Assembly (NCBI GenBank): GCA_902587095.1
Contig: CACIJY010000001.1
Span: forward strand, 186,001 to 250,000
Source: an uncultured Pelagibacteraceae bacterium
GTDB taxonomy: Bacteria; Pseudomonadota; Alphaproteobacteria; Pelagibacterales; Pelagibacteraceae
Length of the DNA: 64,000 bases
Reading direction: 5' to 3'
Every line of letters begins with the position of its first letter. Within the stretch, counting starts at the first letter, position 1. The notes under the pieces were generated by a model, which searched no databases, was not told the DNA's origin, and worked only from the letters and a program-made list of their open reading frames with translations. The translations under genes were made by a program, and so were the position numbers. Below are positions 42,205 through 51,590 of this stretch, piece after piece.

Positions 42205-42781
42205 AATAATATTAGCCTCAAAAAGCGAAGTGAGAAAAAAAATCTTAATAGAAAATGGAATATCTTGTGATGTAGAACCATCTAAAGTTGATGAAAATGT
42301 CATTAAAGAGTCATTGTTAAAAGAGGGGGCAACACCAGAAATAATATCTAAGAGTCTAGCAGAATTAAAAGCTAACAAAATAAGTAATAAAAATCCAGCC
42401 GAATTAGTGTTGGGCGCTGATAGCGTTATAGATTTAGACGGTGAGATAATTTCTAAACCCAAATCTCGAGAAGAAGCATTTAATATTCTTAAAAAAATGA
42501 ATGGCAAAAGCCATTTTTTAATTAGCTCAGTTTGTATTTCTCAAAATGGAAATATGATATGGAATTATACTGATCAAGCAGAATTAGTAATGAAAGAATT
42601 TAGTGACAAAGAGTTAGGAGACTACCTGGCAAAAATATCAGACCAAAATCTTTATGCATACAACGTATATCAAATAGAAGGCGAGGGTAAAAAATTATTT
42701 AGTAAAATAAAAGGAGATAAAAACACAATTATGGGTTTGCCAATAACAAAAATTAAAACTTACTTACAGGAGCACAAATGA
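42197..42781 (+). CDS. maf: Maf family nucleoside triphosphate pyrophosphatase
   Basis: A house-cleaning pyrophosphatase acting on dTTP/UTP or modified nucleotides. MNKIILASKSEVRKKILIEN is the ASxSxRR-like N terminus, ELVLGADSVIDLDGEIISKP carries the catalytic Asp, and SKPKSREEAFNILKKMNGKS the K-P-x-x-x-x-x-A...L..M.G.. motif; ALYAYNVYQIEGEGKKLFSK-like text (NLYAYNVYQIEGEGKKLF) replaces the more usual GxAGxYxIQGxG. 194 residues. Overlaps ppsR by 8 and aroE by 4 bases. Confidence 0.93.
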   Translation: MNKIILASKSEVRKKILIENGISCDVEPSKVDENVIKESLLKEGATPEIISKSLAELKANKISNKNPAELVLGADSVIDLDGEIISKPKSREEAFNILKKMNGKSHFLISSVCISQNGNMIWNYTDQAELVMKEFSDKELGDYLAKISDQNLYAYNVYQIEGEGKKLFSKIKGDKNTIMGLPITKIKTYLQEHK

Positions 42782-43560
42782 AGAAATTTTTTGTAATAGG
42801 CAACCCAATAAGCCATTCCCTTTCACCAGAGTTACATAATTTTTGGTTAAAAAAAAATAATATTGATGCGATTTATGAAAAAGTTAAATTAGAGGAAAAT
42901 GAATTAAAGGGTTTTATTGATAAATTAAGAAATGAAGAAATACATGGTATTAATGTAACAGTTCCTTTTAAAAATAAGGTTATAAAGTACATAGACAAAT
43001 TTAGCTTAGAGGTAGAGACTACTGATTCTGTTAATACAATTTATAAAAGTGGAAACGATATAATCGGTCACAATACAGATGTGGCTGGTTTTGAATTGGG
43101 CTTAAGACATTCTAAAATTAATGTTTTACACAAATCAATTTTTATTTTGGGGGCTGGAGGGGTGGTCCCCTCAATTATTTACTCTTTATTGAGTATGGGG
43201 TGTAAAAAAATATTTTTATCAAACAGAACTTTTGCAAAAGCTGAGAAGCTTAAAAAAAAATTTGATGAAATTGAAATCTTAAAGTGGGGAGAAATACCAG
43301 ATTTCGATATAGTCATAAATGCTACAAGCGTTGGCTTGCTAGGAGATAGTTTAGACCTAAATCTTAAAGTAGCAGACAAGATTTTTTATGATGTTATTTA
43401 CAATCCAAAAGAGACAAAATTTTTAAAAAAAGCAAAAGAGAACGGAAATAAAATAGAAAATGGTCAATTAATGTTTATTTATCAAGCTAATCAGTCCTTC
43501 TCAATATGGAACAACGTAATACCTAAAATAGACGGGGAAGTTTTAAAAATATTTAAATGA
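42778..43560 (+). CDS. aroE: Shikimate dehydrogenase
   Basis: Reduces 3-dehydroshikimate with NADPH in aromatic amino-acid synthesis. KKFFVIGNPISHSLSPELHN is the substrate-binding N terminus; GINVTVPFKNKVIKYIDKFS carries the catalytic Lys; GHNTDVAGFELGLRHS holds the conserved NTD; SIFILGAGGVVPSIIYSLLS is the Rossmann loop; VINATSVGL follows. 260 residues. 4-base overlaps with maf and coaE indicate one transcript. Confidence 0.98.
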   Translation: MKKFFVIGNPISHSLSPELHNFWLKKNNIDAIYEKVKLEENELKGFIDKLRNEEIHGINVTVPFKNKVIKYIDKFSLEVETTDSVNTIYKSGNDIIGHNTDVAGFELGLRHSKINVLHKSIFILGAGGVVPSIIYSLLSMGCKKIFLSNRTFAKAEKLKKKFDEIEILKWGEIPDFDIVINATSVGLLGDSLDLNLKVADKIFYDVIYNPKETKFLKKAKENGNKIENGQLMFIYQANQSFSIWNNVIPKIDGEVLKIFK

Positions 43561-44144
43561 TTAAAATTATTTTAGTTGGAGATATTGGTTCAGGGAAAAC
43601 TTATGTTTCAAGGTTATTTAAAGTTCCTTGTTTTTCTGCAGACTTAGAGGTTAAAAAATTATACAAAAACAACAGAAAATGTTTCCAAAAATTAAAAAAA
43701 AAATTTCCCAAATTTATTAAAACTTTTCCAGTTAAAAAGTCGGAATTATCAAATCTTATTAAAAATAAATTTTCTGACTTAAAAAAGATTGGTTTAATAG
43801 TCCATCCTTTTGTCAGAAAGAGGATGAAGATTTTTTTAAAAAAAAATAAAAGAAAAAAGGCTGTTGTTTTGGATATTCCTTTATATTTAGAAAATAAAAT
43901 GTACGAAAAAAATGATGTTATAATATTTCTTAAAACAAGAAGAAAAGATGTTGATATAAGATTGAGGAATAGAAAAAACTTCAATCAAAAAATACTAAAT
44001 ATTCTTAGAAAATCTCAACTTAATTTAAGACAGAAACAATTGAAATCAGATTATTTATTGGTAAATAAATTTAGTAGTGTAATCATGAAAAAGAAGATTA
44101 AAATACTTAAGGCAAAGATATTAAATGATAGAAGTAGTTCTTGA
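43557..44144 (+). CDS. coaE: Dephospho-CoA kinase
   Basis: The final step of CoA synthesis. IKIILVGDIGSGKTYVSRLF is the P-loop, FSADLEVKKLYKNNRKCFQK a diverged form of the usual D-A-D motif, KAVVLDIPLYLENKMYEKND the D-x-P-L-L-x-E region, and RNRKNFNQKILNILRKSQLN the lid. It is unusually Lys/Asn/Phe-rich and diverged, but context is decisive: maf-aroE-coaE-dnaQ is a conserved alphaproteobacterial order. 195 residues. Its last 20 bases overlap dnaQ. Confidence 0.93.
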   Translation: MIKIILVGDIGSGKTYVSRLFKVPCFSADLEVKKLYKNNRKCFQKLKKKFPKFIKTFPVKKSELSNLIKNKFSDLKKIGLIVHPFVRKRMKIFLKKNKRKKAVVLDIPLYLENKMYEKNDVIIFLKTRRKDVDIRLRNRKNFNQKILNILRKSQLNLRQKQLKSDYLLVNKFSSVIMKKKIKILKAKILNDRSSS

Positions 44145-44784
44145 TACAGAAACAACAGGATTGTCAGTATCCAAAGGTCATCGTATTGTTGAAATTGGAT
44201 GTATTGAATTAAAAGATCAAATACCAACTAATAAAACTTTTCATTGCTATTTAAATCCACAAAGAAAAGTTTCTGAAGATGCTATAAAAGTTCATGGTTA
44301 CACAGATGAATTTTTATCTGATAAAAAAAAATTTTCAGAGATTGTTGATGATTTCTTACAATTTATAAAAAATAAAAAATTAATAATACATAACGCCGAA
44401 TTTGATATTTCACATATTAACAATGAACTCAAATTGATAGGCAGACCAATTATAAACAAAGATAGTGTTATTGATACACTTGATATTGCTAGAGAAAAAT
44501 ACCCTGGATCTTCAATAAGTTTAGATGCTTTATGTAAAAGGTTTAGAATTGATAACTCAAGAAGAAAATTTCACACAGCTTTAATTGATTGTGAACTTTT
44601 GTCTAAAGTTTATATAAATTTGACTGACCAGAAGGAACCAAAATTAAACTTCCAAGCGGAAGAAATAATTAATACAAATAATTCTATAAAAACAGATTAC
44701 TGTAAAAAAATAGTCCTACCATCACAAGATGAACTAGAAAATCACAAAATTTTTATGAAAAAATCTTTAAAAAAAAATATTTAA
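44125..44784 (+). CDS. dnaQ: DNA polymerase III epsilon subunit (3'-5' exonuclease)
   Basis: Proofreading exonuclease of the replicative polymerase. MIEVVLDTETTGLSVSKGHR holds ExoI (DTE), KLIIHNAEFDISHINNELKL ExoII, and RKFHTALIDCELLSKVYINL ExoIII (HxAxxD), complete for the DEDDh family. 219 residues; the C-terminal tail that binds the alpha subunit is short and Lys-rich. Last gene of the rightward run; it has a 4-base convergent overlap with secB. Confidence 0.98.
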   Translation: MIEVVLDTETTGLSVSKGHRIVEIGCIELKDQIPTNKTFHCYLNPQRKVSEDAIKVHGYTDEFLSDKKKFSEIVDDFLQFIKNKKLIIHNAEFDISHINNELKLIGRPIINKDSVIDTLDIAREKYPGSSISLDALCKRFRIDNSRRKFHTALIDCELLSKVYINLTDQKEPKLNFQAEEIINTNNSIKTDYCKKIVLPSQDELENHKIFMKKSLKKNI

Positions 44785-45203
44785 TTTTTTCTGTTTTTAT
44801 ATAGTTCATTAAAATCTACTTTGTTTTCAAACTTCACATTTGGGTAGCCAGAATGTTTGAGTAAGTCTAAAAAAATTTTTTCAATTTTAGGATAAACTTC
44901 CGAAGGGACTTCTTTTAAAAAAATAGGCTCTAAAACTTCCTTTGTATTTACATCTTCATCAATTTTGACAATTACTGCATAAACCATTTCAAAATAACTA
45001 TTTTTTTGATTTTCATCAGCTTCTTTAAATTTTGTTGATATTGAAACTTCTGCCATTTTATTTTTTAAAGGCTTGGTATTTATATCTATAAATAGTTTAA
45101 ATTTTGAAATATTTTCTTTAGTGTATATGTAGCTTTCAACATCCTTTGTCTCAGCCGAAATATCTTTAACAAATTCTCCGAGAATTCTAAATTTTTTTTC
45201 CAT
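44781..45203 (-). CDS. secB: Protein-export chaperone SecB
   Basis: Keeps precursors unfolded and hands them to SecA. FRILGEFVKDISAETKDVES is the N terminus (QYVKDLSFENP-like), then VYAVIVKIDEDVNTKEVLEP and KEVPSEVYPKIEKIFLDLLK, a diverged form of the LLFPF.R.....T..GGFPPL region. The typical end is altered (HSGYPNVKFENKVDFNELYK). 140 residues. The dnaQ-secB-fxsA neighbourhood supports the call despite sequence drift. One-base overlap with fxsA upstream. Confidence 0.9.
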   Translation of the reverse strand: MEKKFRILGEFVKDISAETKDVESYIYTKENISKFKLFIDINTKPLKNKMAEVSISTKFKEADENQKNSYFEMVYAVIVKIDEDVNTKEVLEPIFLKEVPSEVYPKIEKIFLDLLKHSGYPNVKFENKVDFNELYKNRKN

Positions 45204-45607
45204 TATTTATCCTTATCTTCATATTCGCCTTCTATCAAATCATCTTTGATTTTTTCTTTTGTATATTTTTTACCTAAATAACTAAAAATTATATTTCGAG
45301 TTAGTGGAATAATTAAAAGAAAACCAAAAACGTCAGTTGCAAATCCTGGAATAATTAAAAGAGTCGCTGCAATAGCTAACGCAGCTCCCGACATAATTTC
45401 ATATATAGGTACTTGGTTTTTATAAATTTGGGAAACACCAGATTTTAAAGTGCTTAAACCCTGTAATCTGACAAAAAATATACCTACGACGGCAGTTAAA
45501 AGTATGATTAGAATAGTGTTAAAAGCTCCTATTAGACCTCCAATTTGTATGAAAAGGTATATTTCAACAAGAGGAACAAATAAAATAATTAATAAAAGTG
45601 TGTTCAT
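45203..45607 (-). CDS. fxsA: FxsA family membrane protein
   Basis: LLLIILFVPLVEIYLFIQIG is the FxsA N terminus, GAFNTILIILLTAVVGIFFV the second hydrophobic stretch, and LAIAATLLIIPGFATDVFGF contains the family's L-I-x-P-G-F-x-T-D-x-x-G motif, followed by LLIIPLTR. 134 residues with three to four hydrophobic segments. In E. coli FxsA suppresses F exclusion of phage T7 when overproduced; its normal role is unclear. It lies between secB and the divergent Tim44-like gene, as in many alphaproteobacteria. Confidence 0.95.
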   Translation of the reverse strand: MNTLLLIILFVPLVEIYLFIQIGGLIGAFNTILIILLTAVVGIFFVRLQGLSTLKSGVSQIYKNQVPIYEIMSGAALAIAATLLIIPGFATDVFGFLLIIPLTRNIIFSYLGKKYTKEKIKDDLIEGEYEDKDK

Positions 45608-45665
45608 TTGTCATTAATCTAATTTGCTAGTTGAAATTAAGCAATAGAGTAAATAATATAATAAT

Positions 45666-46253
45666 ATGAGTTATAGCTTTGAATATATAGATATAATACT
45701 TTTAGCAATGATAGCGGGTTTTATTTTTTTAAGACTTAGAGGTATTTTAGGAAAAAAATCTGGTTTTGAAGAAGACATCACACAAAGCTTTCCGCACGAG
45801 TTTCCAAACACAAAACCTGTAAAAAAAACAAACTTTGATGTATTTGATGATAAAGCTAAATCAGAATTTTTGTCAGGCGCTAAGATTGCATATGAAACAA
45901 TAATTACAGATTTTTCTAATGGAAATTTAAAAAATATTAAAAGTCTTTTAGAGAAAAAAGTTTTCAAGCAATTTGAAGAAGCTATCTCTGAAAGAGAAAA
46001 ACAAGGCAACAAATCTGAGACTACTTTCATAGGTATTAACTCTGCTGAAATCAAAAATCACGAACGAAATGGTAATTTTCTTGAAGTAACTGTTGAATTT
46101 GTAAGCGAGATTATTTCATGTGTAAAAGATAAAAATTCTAAAATTGTGGCAGGTGATCCAGAAAAAGTTAAAAAAGTTTATGATACCTGGAAGTTTTCAA
46201 AAGATGTAAAATCAAACGATCCAAATTGGTCGTTGATTGAAACCAGTGTTTAA
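45666..46253 (+). CDS. Tim44-like (TimA) domain membrane protein
   Basis: An N-terminal hydrophobic segment (YIDIILLAMIAGFIFLRLRG, about 7-27) anchors a C-terminal Tim44/Mba1-type domain: FLSGAKIAYETIITDFSNGN, LLEKKVFKQFEEAISEREKQ, VTVEFVSEIISCVKDKNSKI and DTWKFSKDVKSNDPNWSLIE. The last block is the highly conserved W-x-F-x-R-D-x-x-S-x-x-P-x-W pattern. Alphaproteobacterial TimA is the likely ancestor of the mitochondrial import motor subunit Tim44; its own role may concern membrane protein biogenesis. 195 residues. An mltA gene usually between tim44 and smr is missing here. Confidence 0.93.
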   Translation: MSYSFEYIDIILLAMIAGFIFLRLRGILGKKSGFEEDITQSFPHEFPNTKPVKKTNFDVFDDKAKSEFLSGAKIAYETIITDFSNGNLKNIKSLLEKKVFKQFEEAISEREKQGNKSETTFIGINSAEIKNHERNGNFLEVTVEFVSEIISCVKDKNSKIVAGDPEKVKKVYDTWKFSKDVKSNDPNWSLIETSV

Positions 46254-46658
46254 TTGAATAAAAAACTATCTAACAAAGATTTAAAAGACTGGAAAAATTT
46301 CTTAGAAAGTAACGAAAAGGTTCAAAATAAAGATAACCCTGAAGAGCAAATAAAATTTAAGAAAGAAGCAACGATAGATCTTCATGGATTTTCTCTAGAT
46401 CAAGCTAACAGCAGGGTAGAAAAGTTTATTATCGATTGTTTTGAAAAAAAAGTATTAAAATTAAATATTATTACAGGAAAAGGTTTAAGATCAAAAGTTG
46501 ATAAAAATCCCTATCAATCAAAAAATTTAGGCATTTTAAAATATTCTGTTCCCGAATTTATAAAAACAAATACTGATTTAATGAAAATTATAAAAAAAAT
46601 TGATGACCAAACAGATAATAAAAATTCAGGTTTTTTTTCAGTATTCTTAAAATTATAA
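46254..46658 (+). CDS. Smr-domain protein
   Basis: 134 residues with an Smr nuclease-like domain: [20 protein letters not shown] (the LDLHG motif), [20 protein letters not shown] (TGKG motif) and [16 protein letters not shown]. The start codon is TTG, immediately after the Tim44-like stop with no gap. Smr domains act on branched DNA or collided ribosomes, and this small form is widespread beside tim44 in alphaproteobacteria. The 3' end overlaps hslU by 6 bases. Confidence 0.92.
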   Translation: MNKKLSNKDLKDWKNFLESNEKVQNKDNPEEQIKFKKEATIDLHGFSLDQANSRVEKFIIDCFEKKVLKLNIITGKGLRSKVDKNPYQSKNLGILKYSVPEFIKTNTDLMKIIKKIDDQTDNKNSGFFSVFLKL

Positions 46659-48017
46659 AATAAACTTTGATAAATCGTTATCTTTTACTAATTGTCCAAG
46701 ATTTTCTTTTACATATTTAGAGTCTATTACTATTTTTTCTCCAGATCTATCAGTTGCAGTGAAACTAATTTCATCAAGAATTCTCTCAATTATAGTATGA
46801 AGTCTCCTTGCGCCAATATTTTCTACAGACGAGTTAACTTCATTTGCAAGATTAGCAATAGTCTCAATACCGTCTTCAGAAAATTCTAGGTCAACATTTT
46901 CTGTCCTAAGTAACGCTTTGTATTGTTTGATCAAACTATTGTCTGGCTCTTTTAAAATTCTTTTAAAATCGTCACTTGTAAGAGCGTCTAATTCTACTCT
47001 TATTGGTAATCTTCCTTGAAGTTCAGGTAATAAATCTGATGGTTTTGCTAATTGAAAAGCTCCAGATGCAATGAACAAGATATGATCTGTTTTAACCGGT
47101 CCATACTTTGTACTAACTGTTGTACCCTCAATTAATGGAAGCAGATCCCTTTGAACACCTTCTCTTGAAACATCACCACCAACTCTGTCGGTTCTTCCTG
47201 AAATTTTATCTATTTCGTCCAAGAATACTATACCATTGTTTTCAGTAACGTTTTTTGCTGATTTTATAATCTTGTCTTGCTCAATTAGCTTGTCTGCTTC
47301 TTCATTAATTAAAATTTCATGAGACTCTTTAACAGTCATTTTTTTCTTCTTTACCTTACCTCCCATAGATTTTCCTAACATATCACCAATATTTATCATT
47401 CCAATATTTGCGCCTGGCATTCCTGGAATCTCAAAGCTCGGCATGTTGTTAGACTCATTCGTGGCAATTTCTATTTCATTATCATCTAAGTCACCATCTC
47501 TTAGTCTCTTTCTAAAGCTTTCTCTTGTTGCAACAGATGCTTTGTTTCCGACTAAAGCATCCAATACTCTCTCTTCAGCTAATTTTTGAGCTTTTGCATG
47601 AACTTCTTTTCTTTTTTTAACTTTTTCCATTGCAATAGCTATTTCGAGTAAGTCCCTGATTATTTGTTCAACGTCTCTTCCAACATATCCAACTTCAGTA
47701 AATCTTGTAGCTTCAACTTTTACAAAAGGTGCTTCTGCTAACTTTGATAATCTCCTTGATATTTCTGTTTTTCCAACTCCAGTTGGACCAATCATTAAAA
47801 TATTCTTTGGCAGCACTTCGTCTCGCATATCACCTGTTAAAGCTTGTCTTCTCCACCTATTTCTTAATGCGATTGCAACAGCTCTTTTAGCTTTATTTTG
47901 ACCAACTACATACCTATCTAACTCAGAAACAATTTCTCTTGGAGATAATGAGTCAATGTGATTTTGTTTTTTTTCCTCGGTTTTCTTTGGGAAAGATTTT
48001 ACGTTAGATTTTTCCAT
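46653..48017 (-). CDS. hslU: HslU ATPase subunit of the HslUV protease
   Basis: Unfolds substrates and feeds them to Hsl[21 protein letters not shown] is the N-terminal start, [20 protein letters not shown] the Walker [21 protein letters not shown] the pore loop [24 protein letters not shown] the Walker B, and the C terminus DNDLSKFIL ends in the motif that docks into HslV. An intermediate domain occupies about residues 110-245. 454 residues. One-base overlap with hslV, the first gene of the unit. Confidence 0.99.
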   Translation of the reverse strand: MEKSNVKSFPKKTEEKKQNHIDSLSPREIVSELDRYVVGQNKAKRAVAIALRNRWRRQALTGDMRDEVLPKNILMIGPTGVGKTEISRRLSKLAEAPFVKVEATRFTEVGYVGRDVEQIIRDLLEIAIAMEKVKKRKEVHAKAQKLAEERVLDALVGNKASVATRESFRKRLRDGDLDDNEIEIATNESNNMPSFEIPGMPGANIGMINIGDMLGKSMGGKVKKKKMTVKESHEILINEEADKLIEQDKIIKSAKNVTENNGIVFLDEIDKISGRTDRVGGDVSREGVQRDLLPLIEGTTVSTKYGPVKTDHILFIASGAFQLAKPSDLLPELQGRLPIRVELDALTSDDFKRILKEPDNSLIKQYKALLRTENVDLEFSEDGIETIANLANEVNSSVENIGARRLHTIIERILDEISFTATDRSGEKIVIDSKYVKENLGQLVKDNDLSKFIL

Positions 48018-48532
48018 TAAATTTTTTCAACTTTTATATTATGATTTGTAAATACACAGATATCAGCTGCTACCTGTATAGCTTTTTTTGCGACTTCCTC
48101 TGCTTTCAATTCTGTATCCATTAATACTTTAGCAGCAGCCAGAGCATAATTTCCACCTGAACCAATTCCAATGACATCTCCTTCAGGTTCCAAAACATCT
48201 CCAGTGCCTGAAATTATAAAACTTTTTTCTTTATCGCCGATCGCCATAAGAGCTTCTAATCTTCTTAAGTATTTATCTGTTCTCCAATCTTTAGCCAATT
48301 CAACAGCCGCTCTTGTTAAATTCCCTGCATGCTTTTCCAGTTTAGCCTCTAATCTTTCAAATAAAGTTAGTGCATCAGCTGTCGATCCGGCAAACCCAGC
48401 GATCACATTTCTTTTCTCAATTTTACGAACCTTGTTGGCATTACTTTTGATCACTGTATTTCCCATACTCACTTGACCATCGCTTGCCACAACTACGTCA
48501 TTATTTTTTCTTACAAGTACTATCGTTGTCAT
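48017..48532 (-). CDS. hslV: HslV proteolytic subunit
   Basis: An N-terminal-nucleophile threonine peptidase; [20 protein letters not shown] exposes the catalytic Thr 2 after Met removal, and [38 protein letters not shown] and [20 protein letters not shown] match the family along its length. The length of 171 residues is standard. Heat-shock control is likely from the RpoH-type promoter just upstream. It is divergent from hisB. Confidence 0.99.
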   Translation of the reverse strand: MTTIVLVRKNNDVVVASDGQVSMGNTVIKSNANKVRKIEKRNVIAGFAGSTADALTLFERLEAKLEKHAGNLTRAAVELAKDWRTDKYLRRLEALMAIGDKEKSFIISGTGDVLEPEGDVIGIGSGGNYALAAAKVLMDTELKAEEVAKKAIQVAADICVFTNHNIKVEKI

Positions 48533-48539
48533 ATCAGTT

Positions 48540-48567
48540 AAATGGATACTAATTTTAAATGTTCAAG
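48540..48567 (-). promoter_or_regulatory. RpoH (sigma-32) promoter of hslVU
   Basis: On the minus strand: CTTGAA (exact -35 consensus), 14 bases, then ATCCATTT (match to CCATNT). The -10 ends 7 bases before the hslV ATG. This is the best of the three heat-shock promoter candidates in the window, and its spacing is the same as those of grpE and dnaK. Confidence 0.75.
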
Positions 48568-48622
48568 AGCTAAATTAACTGTTATTGATATCAATAAGTA
48601 ATGCATATATATCTAACTTAAT

Positions 48623-49213
48623 ATGAAGCGAAAAGCAGAAATAAGTCGAAAAACTAAGGAAACCAAAATTGATGTAGCTATAAATATCGATGGGAAAGGC
48701 AAGTTTAAAATAGACACTGGCATTGGTTTTTTAGACCACATGCTAGAACAATTATCTAAACACTCTTCAATTGATTTAAAAGTAAAAGCCAAAGGTGATA
48801 CACATATTGATCTTCACCACACAACTGAAGATACAGGCATTGCAATTGGCGAATGTTTAAAAAAAGCATCAAAAAAATTCGTAGGTATAAAAAGATATGC
48901 TCACGCAATGATTCCAATGGATGAAACTTTAACAAGAGTTGCTTTAGATGTTTCAAATAGACCGTACTTAATTTGGAAAGTTGATTTAAAGGTAGAAAAG
49001 TTAGGAGAAATGGATACCGAATTATTTAAAGAGTGGTTTCAAGCATTTTCACAAGCAGCAGGAATAACATTACATATAGAGAATTTATATGGTGATAATA
49101 GTCATCACAAAGTTGAGTCTTGTTTTAAAGGATTAGCAAGATCTTTAAGAAGCGCACTTGAGATTGATCCACGAAATAAGAACGTAATACCATCGACTAA
49201 AGGTTCTTTATAA
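48623..49213 (+). CDS. hisB: Imidazoleglycerol-phosphate dehydratase
   Basis: The sixth step of histidine synthesis; a Mn-dependent dehydratase. [20 protein letters not shown] and [20 protein letters not shown] are the two His-rich metal motifs, and [20 protein letters not shown] is the third. 196 residues, single-function (no phosphatase domain). It opens the hisB-hisH-hisA-hisF-hisE run, in which genes are spaced by -8 to +6 bases. A separate gene for histidinol phosphatase is not visible here. Confidence 0.99.
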   Translation: MKRKAEISRKTKETKIDVAINIDGKGKFKIDTGIGFLDHMLEQLSKHSSIDLKVKAKGDTHIDLHHTTEDTGIAIGECLKKASKKFVGIKRYAHAMIPMDETLTRVALDVSNRPYLIWKVDLKVEKLGEMDTELFKEWFQAFSQAAGITLHIENLYGDNSHHKVESCFKGLARSLRSALEIDPRNKNVIPSTKGSL

Positions 49214-49219
49214 GAATTA

Positions 49220-49846
49220 ATGAACGTAACAATTGTTGATTACAAATCAGGGAACATAAGTTCCGTCATAAACTCATTTAAAGAAGTAGCACAAAATAAA
49301 GTTAAAATTGAAGTTACTTCTGATCTTAATAAAATTAAATCGAGCGACAAGGTCGTCTTACCAGGCCAAGGTTCATTCAAGAGTTGCATCGATGCTTTAA
49401 ATACAATTAATGGCCTAGTTGAAACTTTAAATGATTTTGTAATAAATAACAAAAAACCCCTTTTAGGAATTTGTGTTGGGTTACAAATGTTTGCGGATGT
49501 TGGATACGAGGAAACGGAAACAAAAGGATTAGGGTGGATACCTGGAAAAGTTACAAAGATAGATAACCAAAATGGAAAATACAAATTACCCCACATAGGT
49601 TGGAATGAAATTAATATTATGAAGGACAGTAAAATTTTAAAGGATATAAAAGATAAATCTCATATGTACTTTGTACATAGTTACGAATTCGTACCTAATG
49701 AAAAAAATGCTATTTTAGCAACAACTAATTATTCTTCAAACCACGTCTGCGCTATAGAAATAGAAAATATTTTTGGCACTCAATTTCACCCAGAAAAAAG
49801 TGATAAAATTGGACTAAAAATAATAGATAATTTTATAAATTTATAA
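49220..49846 (+). CDS. hisH: Imidazole glycerol phosphate synthase, glutaminase subunit
   Basis: A class I amidotransferase giving ammonia to HisF. LVLPGQGSFKSC-type text reads KVVLPGQGSFKSCIDALNTI, the nucleophile is in KPLLGICVGLQMFADVGYEE, MYFVHSYEF follows, and the His-Glu pair is in FGTQFHPEKSDKIGLKIIDN. 208 residues. A complete triad is present. Directly followed by hisA with no gap. Confidence 0.98.
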   Translation: MNVTIVDYKSGNISSVINSFKEVAQNKVKIEVTSDLNKIKSSDKVVLPGQGSFKSCIDALNTINGLVETLNDFVINNKKPLLGICVGLQMFADVGYEETETKGLGWIPGKVTKIDNQNGKYKLPHIGWNEINIMKDSKILKDIKDKSHMYFVHSYEFVPNEKNAILATTNYSSNHVCAIEIENIFGTQFHPEKSDKIGLKIIDNFINL

Positions 49847-50563
49847 ATGAAAATATTCCCAGCCATAGATATTAAAGATAAAAAATGTGTACGCTTAGTT
49901 AAGGGTGATTTTGATAATAAAACGGAGTACAAAAATTCTCCTGTTGATCAAGCTAACAGCTATAAAGTTCACGGGTTTAAAAATCTACATATTGTTGATT
50001 TGGATGGAGCTTTAACTGGAGAAACCGTCAACGTTGATATTGTTCATGAAATAGTAAAAAAGTCTAATCTTAAAGTAGAGATAGGAGGAGGTATTAGAAA
50101 TTTTGATAGTATTAAAAAATATATTGATGCTGGTGTTGATAAAGTAATTTTAGGAAGTGCTGCAATTAAAGATAAAAAATTTTTAAAAGAAGCGTGTAAA
50201 AAATTTTCTGGAAAAATTGCTCTTGGTTTAGATTCAAAAAATGGTAAACTTTCGGTGTCTGCATGGAAAGAAAACTCAACTAAATCTACATTAGAATTTT
50301 TAAAAGAAGTAAATGATTATGGTGTGAGTAGATTAATTTTTACAGACATTAATAGAGATGGAACTAAAGAAAGCCCAAATTTTGATGAAACATCAAAAGT
50401 TGCAAGTATTTCTAATTGCCCGGTTATAATCTCGGGTGGGGTTTCGTCAATTAATGATATCATAAAAGCAAGGAACATGGAGAATATTGAGGGTATAATA
50501 GTTGGTAAAGCTATTTATGATGGCGATATTAAACTGGAAGAGCTAGTTAAAGAAGATGCTTAA
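49847..50563 (+). CDS. hisA: HisA isomerase (ProFAR isomerase)
   Basis: Converts ProFAR to [25 protein letters not shown] is the N-terminal motif with the catalytic Asp 8, [20 protein letters not shown] and [20 protein letters not shown] give one phosphate site, and [20 protein letters not shown] holds the second catalytic Asp. A (beta/alpha)8 barrel of 238 residues. Overlaps hisF by 8 bases. Confidence 0.98.
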   Translation: MKIFPAIDIKDKKCVRLVKGDFDNKTEYKNSPVDQANSYKVHGFKNLHIVDLDGALTGETVNVDIVHEIVKKSNLKVEIGGGIRNFDSIKKYIDAGVDKVILGSAAIKDKKFLKEACKKFSGKIALGLDSKNGKLSVSAWKENSTKSTLEFLKEVNDYGVSRLIFTDINRDGTKESPNFDETSKVASISNCPVIISGGVSSINDIIKARNMENIEGIIVGKAIYDGDIKLEELVKEDA

Positions 50564-51311
50564 AAATCGAATAATACCTTGTTTAGATGTAAAAAATGGG
50601 CGCGTTGTAAAGGGTATTAACTTTGTTGACTTAAAGGATGCAGGCGATCCAGTTGAACAAGCAAAAATTTATAGTGATGGCGGAGCAGATGAAATTTGTT
50701 TTTTGGACATTACAGCTTCAAATGAAAATAGAAACACAATTTATGAAGTGGTGGAAAAAACTTCCAAAAAATGTTTTGTTCCTTTAACTGTTGGGGGAGG
50801 AATAAGAAGTATAGAAGATATTAATAAGCTACTTAACTGTGGTGCTGATAAAGTATCAATCAACACAGCAGCTGTTCAAAATTCTAAAGTCGTTATCGAT
50901 AGTTCAAAAAAATTTGGCTCCCAATGCATTGTTGTTGCAATAGATGCAAAGAAAAATGGAAAAAATTGGGAAATATTTACCCACGGAGGAAGAAACAGCA
51001 CTGGCATAGATGCAATAGTATATGCAAAAAAAATGGAAGAATGTGGTGCTGGAGAATTATTAGTTACCTCTATGGATAGAGATGGAACCCAAGTTGGTTA
51101 TGATATTGAATTAATGTCAAAAATATCATCTAAGGTAAATATACCAGTAATTGCATCTGGAGGAGTTGGTAATCTCGATCATTTAGTTGAGGGTATAAAA
51201 CTAGGAAAAGCAAGCGCTGTCCTTGCAGCCTCAATATTTCACTATGGAAAACATTCCATAAAAGAAGCAAAGGAATATTTGGATTCAAAAGGGATTCCTG
51301 TTAGAATTTAG
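50556..51311 (+). CDS. hisF: Imidazole glycerol phosphate synthase, cyclase subunit
   Basis: Uses ammonia from HisH to form IGP and [25 protein letters not shown] is the universally conserved start; [40 protein letters not shown] and [20 protein letters not shown] carry the catalytic Asp residues 11 and about 129. 251 residues. The AICAR it produces enters purine synthesis through PurH, also encoded in this window. Confidence 0.99.
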   Translation: MLKNRIIPCLDVKNGRVVKGINFVDLKDAGDPVEQAKIYSDGGADEICFLDITASNENRNTIYEVVEKTSKKCFVPLTVGGGIRSIEDINKLLNCGADKVSINTAAVQNSKVVIDSSKKFGSQCIVVAIDAKKNGKNWEIFTHGGRNSTGIDAIVYAKKMEECGAGELLVTSMDRDGTQVGYDIELMSKISSKVNIPVIASGGVGNLDHLVEGIKLGKASAVLAASIFHYGKHSIKEAKEYLDSKGIPVRI

Positions 51312-51312
51312 A

Positions 51313-51585
51313 ATGCTTGATACGTTAGAGGATCTATTTAATCTTGCCAGAGACAGAAAAAAAAAACCAATCGACGGATCCTATACCAACAAATTGTTAA
51401 CAGATAAAAATTTGAGTAAAGAAAAAGTTTTAGAGGAAATTAAAGAGCTCATTGAAGCTGTTAAAACTAACAATAATCAAATTCACGAAGCCGCAGATGT
51501 ATTTTATCATTTAATTATGTATTTGGAGGCGAATGATATTAAAATCGAAAACGTAATGTCCGAACTAAAAAAAAGAAAAAAATAA
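51313..51585 (+). CDS. hisE: Phosphoribosyl-ATP pyrophosphohydrolase
   Basis: The second step of the histidine pathway. LEDLFNLARDRKKKPIDGSY, YTNKLLTDKNLSKEKVLEEI and EAADVFYHLIMYLEANDIKI are the MazG-like helices with acidic metal ligands (EE..E, EAAD). 90 residues, single-domain form without HisI. Last histidine gene of the run; a conserved small membrane-protein gene follows after 5 bases. Confidence 0.96.
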   Translation: MLDTLEDLFNLARDRKKKPIDGSYTNKLLTDKNLSKEKVLEEIKELIEAVKTNNNQIHEAADVFYHLIMYLEANDIKIENVMSELKKRKK

Positions 51586-51590
51586 TTGGT

